Shown: positions 1-9,342 of the stretch, piece after piece
Numbering within the stretch: position 1 is the stretch's first letter
Layout: each line of letters starts with the position of its first letter
From: Paraburkholderia sp. PREW-6R
Lineage (GTDB): Bacteria > Pseudomonadota > Gammaproteobacteria > Burkholderiales > Burkholderiaceae
Direction of reading: 5' to 3'
Assembly (NCBI RefSeq): GCF_039621805.1
Contig: NZ_CP155073.1
Coordinates: 1,984,001-2,048,000 of the forward strand
Length of the DNA stretch: 64,000 bases
The notes under the pieces: model-generated
What the model saw: the letters and a program-made list of their open reading frames with translations, nothing else
What the model was told of the DNA's origin: nothing
Database searches by the model: none
Position numbers and translations under genes: made by a program

Positions 1-60
1 GAATCACACGGCGCCGTAATGCTCGAAGCGCTGGAACCCGTCGCGAACCAGTTGTCATAA
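1..60 (+). CDS. possible 3' end of a gene cut by the left window edge
   Basis: Frame 1 is open from the first base to a TAA at 58-60 and encodes 19 residues ending VANQLS. Codon third positions are mostly G or C, as in the real genes nearby, and no other gene overlaps it. The fragment is too short to assign a family. It could also be chance, because an open stretch of 19 codons is common in GC-rich DNA. Confidence 0.3.
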   Translation, partial: ESHGAVMLEALEPVANQLS

Positions 61-151
61 GGGCTTTTGAGGAGCTTTTTGGATAGGTGAGCAGAAGCGC
101 GATGAAAGAATTCTACCTAATAAAGCCCGGCATACCGGAGAAGACAGATGC

Positions 152-189
152 TGCGTTTGACGTCTACTGCGTTTGACGTCTACTGCGTT
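152..189. repeat. 16-bp tandem direct duplication with partial third copy
   Basis: A 16-bp unit beginning TGCGTTTGACG is present twice back to back (152-167 and 168-183). The first six bases of a third copy follow at 184-189. It lies in the non-coding left end of the window (61-281), where I see no gene. Confidence 0.8.
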
Positions 190-281
190 CGGCGCAAGCG
201 CGCGCGGCGCTGACGCTTGCGTACCGGGTCGCGCGCAGGTGTCGTGTGTGCGCTGCATGCAAGAACGCTTCGCCGACCGAC

Positions 282-310
282 AAAAAAAAACCGCCCTGCC
301 GGGCGGTTCT
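282..310 (-). terminator. rho-independent terminator of the small exported protein gene
   Basis: Read on the minus strand, an 8-bp perfect stem (AACCGCCC/GGGCGGTT, positions 289-296 with 301-308) with a 4-nt loop is followed by nine T residues. It sits about 20 bp past the stop codon of the minus-strand gene at 331-675. Confidence 0.9.
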
Positions 311-330
311 CTTTCAATCCATGAGACGGC

Positions 331-675
331 TCAATGCCAGCCGCGATGGTTGTCGTAATGATCACGGCCGTAGTCATAACGGCCCGGAGGATGGTGACGA
401 TACCAGTCATCACGTGCCCAATAGCGGCGGCCGTCCCAGTAGCGGTCGCCATGCCAGCCGATCACGATGGCGGGGCCTGCGTACACCGGCGCCGGTTGAT
501 ACACGACGGGCGGCGGCGGAGGCGGCGGCGGTGCATACACGGGAGCCGGCGCAACGTAGACCGGTGCGGGAATGCCGATGTTGACACCGACATTCAGGCC
601 ACCAGCCATTGCGGCACCCGACACGCCCAACGTGAGAACCCCGATCAGAAGTGGAACAAGACGAGTGGATTTCAT
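331..675 (-). CDS. small exported Pro/Tyr/His-rich hypothetical protein
   Basis: A 114-residue protein of unknown function. Residues 1 to about 24 form a signal peptide (basic start, hydrophobic core, cleavage around AMA-GG), so it is probably exported to the periplasm or beyond. A Pro/Val/Ala/Tyr-rich middle with eight consecutive prolines follows. The C-terminal 45 residues are rich in Asp, Arg, Tyr, Trp and His (segments such as HGDRYWDGRRYW and the end DNHRGWH). The His/Asp content could bind metal, but that is inference. Similar short Tyr/Trp/His-rich secreted proteins are common in Burkholderia. It has its own strong terminator (282-310) and stands alone as a monocistronic gene. Confidence 0.75.
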   Translation of the reverse strand: MKSTRLVPLLIGVLTLGVSGAAMAGGLNVGVNIGIPAPVYVAPAPVYAPPPPPPPPVVYQPAPVYAGPAIVIGWHGDRYWDGRRYWARDDWYRHHPPGRYDYGRDHYDNHRGWH

Positions 676-1020
676 GGATCACCCTTTTACGAATGTGTTG
701 TTGGCCGAAATATAACGCAAGGCAACGCAGCGCGTATTTCAAGTTTGTAATAACTGATGCATAACATCGCGTACCGGGCCGTATGGTAACTTCTGGTTAC
801 ATTGGACATGCATTGGTGAAATAGCGGTTGCATTGGCGTGGTTCGGCGACCACTTTTGCATAGCCATGCGTTTATTACCCCGCATGACGCCGTTAAATAG
901 GATCACGAAGCAATCGACTTCAAAAAGCCACGTGTGCCTTAATCGTTGAAAGGTTAAACGCTTCTGCGTCGGTCGCCAAAGAAAACATTCGCTCTGGAAC
1001 TCCCTCGCTAGCGCAGGCGC
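676..1020. other. non-coding stretch upstream of the small exported protein gene
   Basis: No convincing gene is present. The stretch is less GC-rich than its neighbours. A short inverted repeat GTAAC-N5-GTTAC at 786-800 could be a regulator site for the minus-strand gene that starts at 675. I could not place a promoter with correct spacing. Confidence 0.4.
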
Positions 1021-1059
1021 AAAAACAAAAACCCCAAGAGACCGAGATCTCTTGGGGTT
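1021..1059 (-). terminator. terminator downstream of tRNA-Ser
   Basis: On the minus strand a 12-bp perfect stem (AACCCCAAGAGA paired with TCTCTTGGGGTT, 1030-1041 and 1048-1059) is followed by a T-rich tract TTTTTGTTTTT. It begins about 15 bp after the tRNA 3' end and is oriented to stop tRNA transcription. Confidence 0.9.
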
Positions 1060-1073
1060 TCAGCCGCCACTGC

Positions 1074-1167
1074 TGGCGGAGACGGAGGGATTCGAACCCT
1101 CGATCCAGGTTTTGGCCCAGATGCTCCCTTAGCAGGGGAGTGCCTTCGACCTCTCGGCCACGTCTCC
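1074..1167 (-). tRNA. tRNA-Ser (anticodon GCU)
   Basis: The minus strand folds as a class II tRNA. The acceptor GGAGACG (1161-1167) pairs with CGTCTCC (1078-1084), and the anticodon arm CTCCC-CTGCTAA-GGGAG gives anticodon GCU, reading AGC/AGU serine codons. A long variable arm follows, then the T-loop GGTTCGAATCC. The discriminator G is at 1077 and an encoded CCA at 1074-1076. The long variable arm is the serine identity feature. It lies downstream of lysC and is followed by its own terminator. Confidence 0.97.
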
Positions 1168-1367
1168 CAAACTTTCGGCCGCGCAGGGAGTCAGCGCGAC
1201 GAAGCCAAGATAATAGCGGCACACACGGCGAAGGTCAATGTCTGACGAACAGTTTTTGTGCCAGTTTTGTCACCGTCGACGCATTTTGTTCACATTGCCC
1301 CGGGAGCGCCTACCATCGCGAAACAAAAACAAGAAGCGCTGCCGGGCGCCCCGCTTTTTGAATCCGA

Positions 1368-2618
1368 TTACGCCTGATCCAGTTCGAAGGCCTTATGCAG
1401 CGCGCGCACGGCGAGCTCCATGTACTTCTCGTCGATCAGCACCGAAATCTTGATTTCGGACGTGGAGATCATCTGGATGTTGATGCCCTCTTCCGACAGC
1501 GTGCGGAACATCGTGCTCGCAATACCCACGTGCGAACGCATGCCGACGCCGACCACCGACACCTTCGACACCTTCGGGTCGCCTAGCACCTGCTCCGCTT
1601 GCACATGCCCCTTCACCTGGTTCGTGAGGATTTCCATCGCACGTTGGTAGTCGCCGCGACCCACGGTGAACGTGAACGCCGTTTTCCCTTCGACGCTCTG
1701 GTTCTGGATGATCATGTCGACGTCGATATTCGCGTCCGCCACCGGGCCGAGAATCTGGTACGCGATGCCCGGCTTGTCGGGCACACCCATCACGGCGATA
1801 CGAGCTTCGTCGCGCTGAAACGCGATGCCCGAGATGACTGCTTTTTCCATGGTCTCGTCTTCTTCAAAAGTAATCAGGGTGCCCGACTTCATTTCAGCGT
1901 CGAGTGGAATGAGCGGGTCGGTCAGGCTCGACAACACGCGTGTCTTCACCTGATATTTGCCGGCGAATTCCACCGAGCGGATCTGCAGCACCTTGGAACC
2001 CAGGCTTGCCATTTCCAGCATTTCTTCGAACGTCACACGGTCGAGGCGGCGCGCGCCGTCCACCACACGCGGGTCCGTGGTGTAGACGCCGTCGACGTCG
2101 GTATAAATCAGGCACTCGTCGGCTTTCAGCGCGGCGGCGACCGCCACGGCCGACGTGTCCGAACCGCCGCGGCCAAGCGTGGTGATGTTGCCTTCCGGGT
2201 CGATGCCCTGGAAGCCGGTGATCACGACCACTTTGCCCGCGTCGAGATCACGCAGCACGCGTTCGCCGTCGATCTCGCTGATGCGCGCTTTGGTGAATGC
2301 GCTGTCTGTGCGGACCGGCACTTGCCAGCCCGCATAACTGACCGCGTCGACGCCGGCTTCCTGCAGCGCGATGGCGAGCAGTCCCGAGCTGACCTGCTCG
2401 CCGGTGGCGGCAATCATGTCGAGTTCGCGCGGGCTCGGCTGGCCTGTGATTTCTTTCGCCAGACCCAGCAAGCGGTTGGTTTCGCCGGACATTGCCGACG
2501 GCACGACGACCAGTTTGTGGCCTGCCTTGTGCCATTTCGCGACGCGCCTGGCGACGTTCTTGATGCGCTCGACCGAGCCCATCGAGGTGCCGCCGTATTT
2601 ATGTACGATGAGTGCCAT
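1368..2618 (-). CDS. lysC: aspartate kinase
   Basis: A 416-residue enzyme that phosphorylates aspartate to aspartyl-phosphate, the first step towards lysine, diaminopimelate, threonine and methionine. The N-terminal kinase domain opens with KYGGTSMGS (residues 7-15) and contains GRGGSDTSA and YTDVDGVYTTDPR. The C-terminal third holds two ACT domains (about residues 265-416), the usual site of feedback inhibition by lysine and/or threonine. I chose the start at 2618 because family members begin immediately before the KYGG motif; the frame stays open about 80 codons further upstream, but that part resembles no protein. No clear Shine-Dalgarno precedes this ATG. The downstream neighbour is tRNA-Ser, and dapA of the same pathway lies at 52.5 kb. 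Confidence 0.97.
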   Translation of the reverse strand: MALIVHKYGGTSMGSVERIKNVARRVAKWHKAGHKLVVVPSAMSGETNRLLGLAKEITGQPSPRELDMIAATGEQVSSGLLAIALQEAGVDAVSYAGWQVPVRTDSAFTKARISEIDGERVLRDLDAGKVVVITGFQGIDPEGNITTLGRGGSDTSAVAVAAALKADECLIYTDVDGVYTTDPRVVDGARRLDRVTFEEMLEMASLGSKVLQIRSVEFAGKYQVKTRVLSSLTDPLIPLDAEMKSGTLITFEEDETMEKAVISGIAFQRDEARIAVMGVPDKPGIAYQILGPVADANIDVDMIIQNQSVEGKTAFTFTVGRGDYQRAMEILTNQVKGHVQAEQVLGDPKVSKVSVVGVGMRSHVGIASTMFRTLSEEGINIQMISTSEIKISVLIDEKYMELAVRALHKAFELDQA

Positions 2619-3018
2619 TGTCGTTCTGAACTGGAGGAGAAACCGCGCTGGCGCGCTGGAGAGCTCCGCACAAAAGCACAGAAGCGCAACGTCTTGTGAA
2701 CGACGGCAGAGTGTGTGGCGGCGCAGATGCAGCACGCGTGCAGCACGCGCGGGCTTGCCCGGGAATGATCGCTGATGGCTTAGCGGACACGACGGATCAC
2801 GATCGCAAACCGGTAAAAATCGACAAGAGCGAAGACGAAATCGGGTTCGGGCAAACACGTAAACCTACCCGATCAGGCGCAAAAAGACAAGCCGCAGCGG
2901 CTTTCCCGACGCCTGCTGAACCGTTTGCAAAGGCCCGTCCGGCGGCCTTTTTGCACCCTCCTGATAAATCCCTGCGCTGTCGACGGCGGGGAATCATCAC
3001 ACGTGCCCCACCGGCCGC
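2619..3018. other. lysC-tilS intergenic region, 400 bp
   Basis: No gene is supported here. It contains a hairpin with a minus-strand T-run (2881-2905). A second inverted repeat, AAAGGCC-N8-GGCCTTT, lies at about 2930-2950 and may also stop transcription. The length and these hairpins suggest that lysC has its own promoter and is not strictly co-transcribed with tilS. Confidence 0.5.
2881..2905 (-). terminator. probable terminator after tilS
   Basis: On the minus strand AAAGCCGCTGCGGCTT folds into a short GC hairpin, followed by GTC and five T residues. It lies about 115 bp past the tilS stop and upstream of lysC. The stem is short, so confidence is moderate. Confidence 0.5.
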
Positions 3019-4518
3019 TCAGGCAATCAGCAGGTCTTCGCGCCAGATAATCCGGATGCGCGCGCCGGACGGGTTCGCGCTAGCCGCGACATGCGCCGCC
3101 GCCGCGCGATTCAAGCCGATGAACGGGACGAAAAGCAGTTCATCGCCGACATACAGCAGCGGCACGTCGCGTTTCCAGGCCGGAATCCCGCGCTCCTGGA
3201 AGAGGTTCTTCAGCGTCCGGCTCGGTCCGGTGGTGACGTTCGCTGCGCCTGCCCGGCCGCTCACGCGTATCCGTTCGCCGCCGCGGCGCGAGCGCGCGCT
3301 CAGCACGGCGGCGCGCAGGAGTTCGGCAGGGATCGTGTCGGTGTCTGTCTCGGTGTCGCCCGACACAGCCGCGTGAGCGCCGCCAGTTGCGTGATCCACG
3401 CTGGCGAACACGAACGTGCCGCGCCATTGCGGCAAGCGCCAGACCGATTCGCCCTGCCACGCAAGCTCACTGCTCTCGCGCTCGATGAGCGCGGTTTCAT
3501 CGGCGGGTTCGCTGCTGTCGCCTGCTTCCCAGTAGACGAGTCCGCGATAACTGCGCAATGCATGCCCCGCATGATCGATTCGCAACTGATGCCCGTCGCC
3601 GGCTTCGCCCACTTCGCGAAGCTGGCGCAATGCGTCGGCGAGGCGCGCATTCGACGCCGCGGCGAAACCCAGGCTGCGCATCCAGTAACGCAGCAGGTTC
3701 AGCGCACGGTCGTCGTCGAGCGCGAGCAGCGCTGCGTGCGAGAGCGCGCGCGCTTCATCGCGCGACACGGTTTCCATATCGATCCGCGCGAGCGCATCGA
3801 GAAGACGCTGCGCCGACGCGGCATGCGCCGCCGTGCGCGCCAGCGCATCGCGAAAGCCAGGAAAGTGGACGGCCAGCACCGGCGCGATCTCGTGACGCAA
3901 TGCGTTGCGCGCGTAGCGGGTGTCTGCGTTCGATTCATCGTCGATCCAGCGCAGACGCCTTCGCTGCGCATAGTCTTCGATCTGGGCGCGCAACACATGG
4001 AGCAACGGGCGCACGCGGGCGACAGGCGCGCCAGCCGGCCGGTATTCCGGCGCCATCGCGGCCAGACCCGGCAGCCCCGCACCGCGCAGCAATTGCAGGA
4101 GTACCGTTTCAGCCTGATCGTCGGCGTGCTGTGCGAGCCATAACGCATGCACGCCGTGCGCGTCGCACATCGCATCCAGCGCGCGATAACGCGCGTCGCG
4201 CGCCGCCGCTTCGACGCTCGCGCCCGATTCGCGCGACACCTCGACGCGTTGCGCGACGAATTCGACGCCACGCTCACGGGCAAACGTCTCTCCATGCGCA
4301 AGCCATGCATCGGCATGCGTGCTCAAACCGTGATGAATGTGCAAAGCCATGCAACGCGACGCGCCCGCGACACGCACTACGGCATCGAGGAGCACGCTCG
4401 AATCGACACCGCCGCTGAACGCGACCGCGATCCGCGAGTTCGCAGGAAGCGCACCCAGCGCGACGCTGACCGCATCGAGAACGAGGCGGTCAGCGGGTGT
4501 GTCGGCGGTGGAAGTCAC
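3019..4518 (-). CDS. tilS: tRNA(Ile)-lysidine synthetase
   Basis: A 499-residue ATP-dependent enzyme that attaches lysine to C34 of tRNA-Ile(CAU), making lysidine so that the tRNA reads AUA and not AUG. The N-terminal PP-loop ATP pyrophosphatase motif SGGVDSS is at residues 35-41. It is followed by the HHGLSTHADAW region and the family signature AQHADDQAETVLLQLLRG. The C-terminal part corresponds to the TilS substrate-binding and C domains. It is somewhat longer than the roughly 430-residue E. coli enzyme. The start codon is GTG. It follows accA by 48 bp on the same strand, so the two are probably co-transcribed. Confidence 0.95.
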   Translation of the reverse strand: MTSTADTPADRLVLDAVSVALGALPANSRIAVAFSGGVDSSVLLDAVVRVAGASRCMALHIHHGLSTHADAWLAHGETFARERGVEFVAQRVEVSRESGASVEAAARDARYRALDAMCDAHGVHALWLAQHADDQAETVLLQLLRGAGLPGLAAMAPEYRPAGAPVARVRPLLHVLRAQIEDYAQRRRLRWIDDESNADTRYARNALRHEIAPVLAVHFPGFRDALARTAAHAASAQRLLDALARIDMETVSRDEARALSHAALLALDDDRALNLLRYWMRSLGFAAASNARLADALRQLREVGEAGDGHQLRIDHAGHALRSYRGLVYWEAGDSSEPADETALIERESSELAWQGESVWRLPQWRGTFVFASVDHATGGAHAAVSGDTETDTDTIPAELLRAAVLSARSRRGGERIRVSGRAGAANVTTGPSRTLKNLFQERGIPAWKRDVPLLYVGDELLFVPFIGLNRAAAAHVAASANPSGARIRIIWREDLLIA

Positions 4519-4566
4519 GTCGTTTGCGCGCGAGGCGCTGAAGGACGAAGATAAACGCGCAAGCGC

Positions 4567-5538
4567 TTACGCGCCGGGCGTCGTTTCCTTGAACTTGCCG
4601 TACGCCATCAACCGTTCGAAACGGCGTTGACGCAGGTCGTTGATGCTCATGCCCTGGAACTGACGCAGCGAGTCGGCCAGCGCACGGCGCAGCATCGCGG
4701 CCATGCCCTTCGGATCACGATGTGCGCCACCGAGCGGCTCGTTGACGATCTTGTCGATCAAGCCCAGCGCCTTCAGACGATGCGCGGTGAGGCCGAGCGC
4801 TTCTGCCGCTTCCGGCGCTTTCGCGGCGCTCTTCCACAGAATCGACGCGCAGCCTTCAGGCGAAATCACCGAGTACGTGGAGAACTGCAGCATCAGCACC
4901 GTATCGCCCACTGCGATTGCCAGCGCGCCGCCCGAGCCCCCTTCACCGATGATCGTGGCGATCAGCGGCGTTTTCAGTTCCGCCATCACATACAGATTGC
5001 GGCCGATCGCTTCGGACTGCCCGCGCTCTTCCGCGCCGATGCCCGGATACGCGCCCGGCGTGTCGATGAACGTGAAGATCGGCAGGTTGAACTTTTCGGC
5101 GAGGCGCATCAGCCGCTCGGCTTTACGATAGCCCTCAGGACGCGGCATGCCGAAGTTGCGTAGCGCACGCTCCTTCGTATCACGGCCTTTCTGATGGCCA
5201 ATGACCATGCACGCCTGGCCATTGAAACGCGCGAGGCCGCCGACGATCGACAGGTCGTCCGCATAACTGCGGTCGCCATGCAACTCATGGAAGTCGGTGA
5301 ACAGCTCGCTCACGTAGTCGAACGTGTAAGGGCGCTGCGGATGACGGGCGATTTGCGAAACCTGCCACGGCGTGAGGTTCGCGTACAGATCTTTTGTCAG
5401 CTGTTGGCTTTTCTTGGACAGCCGCTCGATCTCTTCCGAAATATCGACGGCCGAATCGTCCTGCACGAAGCGCAATTCTTCGATCTTTGCTTCGAGTTCA
5501 GCGATCGGCTGTTCGAAATCCAGAAAGGTGGTCTTCAT
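4567..5538 (-). CDS. accA: acetyl-CoA carboxylase carboxyltransferase, alpha subunit
   Basis: A 323-residue subunit which, with AccD, transfers the carboxyl group from biotin-BCCP to acetyl-CoA to make malonyl-CoA, the committed step of fatty acid synthesis in the cytoplasm. The N-terminal part is helical ([18 protein letters not shown]). The crotonase-like core has [30 protein letters not shown] and the [16 protein letters not shown] segment. The length matches E. coli AccA (319). The protein is complete and ordinary. It lies between the DNA glycosylase and tilS, an order typical of Burkholderia. Confidence 0.98.
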   Translation of the reverse strand: MKTTFLDFEQPIAELEAKIEELRFVQDDSAVDISEEIERLSKKSQQLTKDLYANLTPWQVSQIARHPQRPYTFDYVSELFTDFHELHGDRSYADDLSIVGGLARFNGQACMVIGHQKGRDTKERALRNFGMPRPEGYRKAERLMRLAEKFNLPIFTFIDTPGAYPGIGAEERGQSEAIGRNLYVMAELKTPLIATIIGEGGSGGALAIAVGDTVLMLQFSTYSVISPEGCASILWKSAAKAPEAAEALGLTAHRLKALGLIDKIVNEPLGGAHRDPKGMAAMLRRALADSLRQFQGMSINDLRQRRFERLMAYGKFKETTPGA

Positions 5539-5664
5539 TGGTTGTAATTCCTTGGACTAACCGGCAGCGCGTATTCTAACCGCGCTCGCCGATGTCAAAA
5601 CCGTCCCGAAACTATCAAATCTCATGAATCAATAGTTTGCAGAACGGCCCGCTTTTTGTCTTGT

Positions 5665-6735
5665 TCAGTAGTCGACCGGCAACGGATCGAGACTACGCCA
5701 CATGTACCAGGTGGCGACGGTGCGCCACGGCTCCCAGTTTGCCGCGACTTCCCGCGCTTCGCTGCGCGTGACCGGCTCGCCACTGAAATAGTTGACGCTG
5801 ATCGCGCGGATCAGGCCGAGGTCGTCGAGCGGCAGCACGTCGGGCCGCGACAGATTGAAGATCAGGAACATCTCCGCGGTCCAGCGGCCGATGCCGCGAA
5901 TCTGCGTGAGTTCGGCGATTACCGCCTCGTCTTCCATCGACGTCCACTTGCCGACGTGCAATGCGCCCGACACGAAATGCTCGGCCAGATCGAGCACATA
6001 TTCCGCCTTGCGTTTGGACAGGCCGCACGCGGTAAGTTTCTCCTGACCGAGCTTGATGAACTGCTGCGGCACGAGCTTAGGACACGCGCTTTCGACTTTC
6101 GCCCACACGGCCTGCGCGGACGCGACCGAAATCTGCTGACCGACCACCGACCGCGCGAGCGTGACGAACGGATCGCCACGACTGAGCAGATGCACGGGAC
6201 CAAATTTCGGAATCAGCTTTTTCAGAATGCGATCACGCTTGACGAGATCCGCACACGCTTTGTCCCAATAGGCGGGGCGCGTGACTTCAGGTGTGAGTCC
6301 GCCAATCTGCACGGGCACCGCGACTTCGGTCGCGCTCGCCGCTTCCCCGCCGGCACCTGACGACGCCCGCGTTTTGCGCACGACTTCGCCCTCGTGACCC
6401 TCGGCCGTGACGCGTGCGAGTTCCTGCACGTCATCGGCGAGTTCGGCCGGCAATGCGCCATTCGCTTTTGTACGTGACGGCTTCTTCACGCGCTTCACTT
6501 CGGGTGCATGTGCGGACGCGCCGTTGAGCGCACGTTTGACCGTGGCTTTTTTCGCCGCAACCTTTGCGCCGTTCACACCCTTCGCGCTCGACGCACCGTT
6601 CGCACGCTTTGCCGCCGCCCCGGTGGCTTTAGACGATGCTTTCTTCACCGCGCCGCTGCCTGCGCGAGCCGGCGTTTCCGCCGACTTTGTCTGAGACGTG
6701 GCTCGTTTAGCCGGCGTCTTCGTGGCCGTTGCCAT
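5665..6735 (-). CDS. DNA-3-methyladenine glycosylase (HhH-GPD, AlkA family) with basic N-terminal tail
   Basis: A 356-residue base-excision repair glycosylase that removes alkylated bases. The catalytic HhH-GPD domain spans about residues 150-350. The helix-hairpin-helix is IRGIGRWTAE (279-288). The catalytic aspartate is probably D305 in LPLDDLGLIR, matching the position of D238 in E. coli AlkA by motif. Residues 1 to about 95 are Ala/Lys/Ser/Thr-rich, with many KKA, KAT and AKR segments, and resemble a histone H1-type tail. An acidic linker precedes the catalytic domain. The tail probably binds DNA non-specifically (inference). The stretch 5539-5664 separates it from accA downstream, and cysS lies 47 bp upstream. 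Confidence 0.9.
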   Translation of the reverse strand: MATATKTPAKRATSQTKSAETPARAGSGAVKKASSKATGAAAKRANGASSAKGVNGAKVAAKKATVKRALNGASAHAPEVKRVKKPSRTKANGALPAELADDVQELARVTAEGHEGEVVRKTRASSGAGGEAASATEVAVPVQIGGLTPEVTRPAYWDKACADLVKRDRILKKLIPKFGPVHLLSRGDPFVTLARSVVGQQISVASAQAVWAKVESACPKLVPQQFIKLGQEKLTACGLSKRKAEYVLDLAEHFVSGALHVGKWTSMEDEAVIAELTQIRGIGRWTAEMFLIFNLSRPDVLPLDDLGLIRAISVNYFSGEPVTRSEAREVAANWEPWRTVATWYMWRSLDPLPVDY

Positions 6736-6782
6736 CCTGCCTCCTGCCTGGCGAGTCGATCAAAGGGAAGCTCGAGGTGCGC

Positions 6783-8180
6783 TCACACGCGCCGCCACTC
6801 GGTCAACCCGCCGGGTTTGTCTTCAAGTGCAACGCCGGCCTCGAGCAATTCAGCCCGGATCCGGTCCGCTGCCGCGTAGTCCTTCGCCTGCTTGGCGGCC
6901 ACGCGCGCGGCGATCTTCTCTTCGATCGCGGCGGGCTCGAGCGCGCCGACGGCCGCTGGCCCCGCTGCCCGTTGCAGGTATGCACGCGGCTCACGTTCGA
7001 GCAGGCCGATCACCGCGCCCAATGAACGCAACTGACGGGCCAGCCCGGCGTCACGCGTGCGATTTACTTCACTGGCGAGTTCGAACAACACCGACACCGC
7101 AACCGGCGTGTTGAAGTCGTCGTTCATGGCTGCCTGGAAACGCTGCGCGTGCGCTTCGTTCCAGTCGAGTTCCGCGGTGTCCGGCGCGACATCTTTCAGC
7201 GCGGTGTAAAGACGCGCGAGTGCGTTGCGGGCGTCGTCGATATGCACATTGCTGTAGTTCAGCGGCGAACGGTAATGCGCGCGCGCAATGAAAAAACGCA
7301 CGACTTCGGCATCGTACTGCGCCAATACTTCGCGGATGGTAAAGAAGTTGTTCAACGACTTCGACATCTTCTCATTGTCGATCTGCACATAGCCGTTGTG
7401 CATCCAGTAATTGACGAACGTTTGACCGGTAGCGGCTTCACTTTGGGCAATCTCGTTTTCATGGTGCGGAAACTGCAGATCCTGGCCGCCGCCATGAATG
7501 TCGAAATGCTCGCCGAGCAATGTGCAGCCCATTGCCGAGCACTCAATGTGCCAACCCGGACGCCCGCGCCCATATTTCGAATTCCAGCCGGTATCGGCGG
7601 GTTCGTCGGGCTTCGCCTGCTTCCACAACACGAAGTCGAGCGGGTCCTGCTTGGCGTCGTTCGCCGCGACGCGCTCGCCCGCGCGCAGGTCTTCGAGCGA
7701 CTTGCCCGACAGCTTGCCGTAGCCCGCGAATTTGCGCACTGCGTAATTGACGTCGCCATCGGCCGCCTGGTACGCGTAACCGTTCGCTTCGAGCTGCTCG
7801 ATCATGCCGAGCATCTGCGCAATGTAATCGGTCGCGCGCGGTTCGAGGTCGGGCCGCTCGATGCCGAGCGCGTCCGCATCTTCATGCAGCGCATTGATGA
7901 AGCGATCGGTCAGCGCCTTGATCGTCTCGCCGTTCTCCACTGCGCGACGGATGATCTTGTCGTCGATATCCGTGATGTTGCGCACGTAGGTCACCTCGTA
8001 GCCGAGCGTACGCAACCAGCGCTGCACGATGTCGAACACGACCATCACCCGCGCGTGACCGACGTGACAATAGTCGTACACGGTCATCCCACAGACGTAC
8101 ATCCGCACGACGCCTTCCCGCAGCGGCACGAAAGTTTGCTTTTCACGCGCGAGCGTGTTGTAGATGCGCAGTGATTCCAT
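6783..8180 (-). CDS. cysS: cysteinyl-tRNA synthetase
   Basis: A 465-residue class I synthetase that charges tRNA-Cys. The HIGH motif appears as HVGH (39-42), preceded by the zinc-ligand cysteine in YVCGMTVYD. Further zinc ligands lie in the [10 protein letters not shown] and [20 protein letters not shown] stretches. The KMSKS loop ([10 protein letters not shown]) is near residue 270. The length equals the family norm. The upstream region is divergent from the TPR gene (264 bp between starts), so regulatory signals for both should lie there. Confidence 0.98.
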   Translation of the reverse strand: MESLRIYNTLAREKQTFVPLREGVVRMYVCGMTVYDYCHVGHARVMVVFDIVQRWLRTLGYEVTYVRNITDIDDKIIRRAVENGETIKALTDRFINALHEDADALGIERPDLEPRATDYIAQMLGMIEQLEANGYAYQAADGDVNYAVRKFAGYGKLSGKSLEDLRAGERVAANDAKQDPLDFVLWKQAKPDEPADTGWNSKYGRGRPGWHIECSAMGCTLLGEHFDIHGGGQDLQFPHHENEIAQSEAATGQTFVNYWMHNGYVQIDNEKMSKSLNNFFTIREVLAQYDAEVVRFFIARAHYRSPLNYSNVHIDDARNALARLYTALKDVAPDTAELDWNEAHAQRFQAAMNDDFNTPVAVSVLFELASEVNRTRDAGLARQLRSLGAVIGLLEREPRAYLQRAAGPAAVGALEPAAIEEKIAARVAAKQAKDYAAADRIRAELLEAGVALEDKPGGLTEWRRV

Positions 8181-8444
8181 AGAGAGCGGTGCGTGGGTCG
8201 AAAGAAATCCGCAATGTGTTTCGTGCGCGCCCCGACCTGATACAACCCTGGCACAACGACAGCAAGGTCAGAGCAGGACAACGGCGGCATTGCATACAGC
8301 AGCAAACCGGTGCAACGGGTGCGGCGGTCAGGCTGCGATCATGGCGGAGACGACCACGAGTGGCGAAAAGACAGTTTGCGGTTCGACGGAACGCGCAGAC
8401 CTTTTGTTAGAATGGGTCGGAGTATAACATCCAGACCCGAGCCT

Positions 8445-9296
8445 ATGAAACCTTCCAGCGGCCGCGCGCGCAGCGCTGCGACCCTCGCCGCGACGGCCTT
8501 GAGCGCCGCATGCGGCGGCACCGGCGCCGGCGTCCGCACCGGCATGAGCAGCCCCGTCAAACAGGATGTTCGCCGTAGCCTTGCAGCGGGGCTCAAGGGG
8601 TTCACGAGACCCACATGCGTGAGCCTCGCGCTGGCCCTCGCGGTCATGACTGCCGGTCCGGCCTTCGCGCAAAAAGCCGCGAACATGCCGCAAGGGCCGG
8701 CCGTGCGCGACAACACGCCGGAGATCGACGCGTCGATCGAACAGAGGAACTGGCAGGCGTCGCTCACGCAGCTCGACGCGCGCATCGCGTCGAATCCGCG
8801 CGATGCCCAGGCGAAGTTCAAGCGCGGCACGGTGCTCGCGCACCTGAATCGCGACGACGAAGCAATCGCCGCCTTCACCGAACTCACGCAGCTCTACCCC
8901 GAATTGCCCGAGCCCTATAACAACCTCGCCGCGCTGTACGCGAAGCACGGCCGTTACGACGAAGCACGCGCGGCGCTCGAAACGGCCACCAGGGTGAATC
9001 CGAACTATGGCCTCGCCTACGAGAATCTCGGCGACCTGTATCTGCGCCTGGCAGACGAGGCTTATCGACGCGCGCAAGGCATGGGCAAGGCCAGCGCCAC
9101 CACCACGCAGCGGCTCGCGGACATCCAGAAGATCATCACGCCGGCCGCGGCGCGCCCGGCCGTGAAGAAAGCGTCCACCACACCGGACGAGTCCACGCAA
9201 CGCAGCATGCCGAACATGACGCAAACGCCGAGCTTCCAGTACGGCGGCGCGAATGGTTCACTCGCCATGCCGCCTTATATGGCGCCGTCGAAATAA
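8445..9296 (+). CDS. exported tetratricopeptide repeat protein
   Basis: From this ATG the protein has 283 residues. Residues 85-200 carry TPR helices (NWQASLTQLDARIASNPRDAQAKFKRG, EAIAAFTELTQLYPELPEPYNNLAALY, YDEARAALETATRVNPNYGLAYENLGDLY), so a scaffold or chaperone role is likely. A hydrophobic stretch ending GPAFAQ at about residue 76 looks like a Sec signal peptide, which favours the internal ATG at 8544 (250 residues) as the true start. From 8445 there is also a lipobox-like ALSAAC at residues 18-23, so the start is unresolved. It precedes the periplasmic cyclophilin by 46 bp and is probably in its operon. Confidence 0.8.
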   Translation: MKPSSGRARSAATLAATALSAACGGTGAGVRTGMSSPVKQDVRRSLAAGLKGFTRPTCVSLALALAVMTAGPAFAQKAANMPQGPAVRDNTPEIDASIEQRNWQASLTQLDARIASNPRDAQAKFKRGTVLAHLNRDDEAIAAFTELTQLYPELPEPYNNLAALYAKHGRYDEARAALETATRVNPNYGLAYENLGDLYLRLADEAYRRAQGMGKASATTTQRLADIQKIITPAAARPAVKKASTTPDESTQRSMPNMTQTPSFQYGGANGSLAMPPYMAPSK

Positions 9297-9342
9297 CGTC
9301 AGGCATTTCGACACCCCGTATTTTTCCACCCCGAGGATCTTC

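Noticed and set aside
920..1222. A minus-strand open frame of 100 codons over the tRNA-Ser
   Set aside because: It spans the tRNA and its terminator; the RNA gene explains the sequence.
1599..2699. A plus-strand open frame of 366 codons opposite lysC
   Set aside because: Same reason: antisense frame of a real gene, His/Arg/Ala-rich composition without a recognisable fold.
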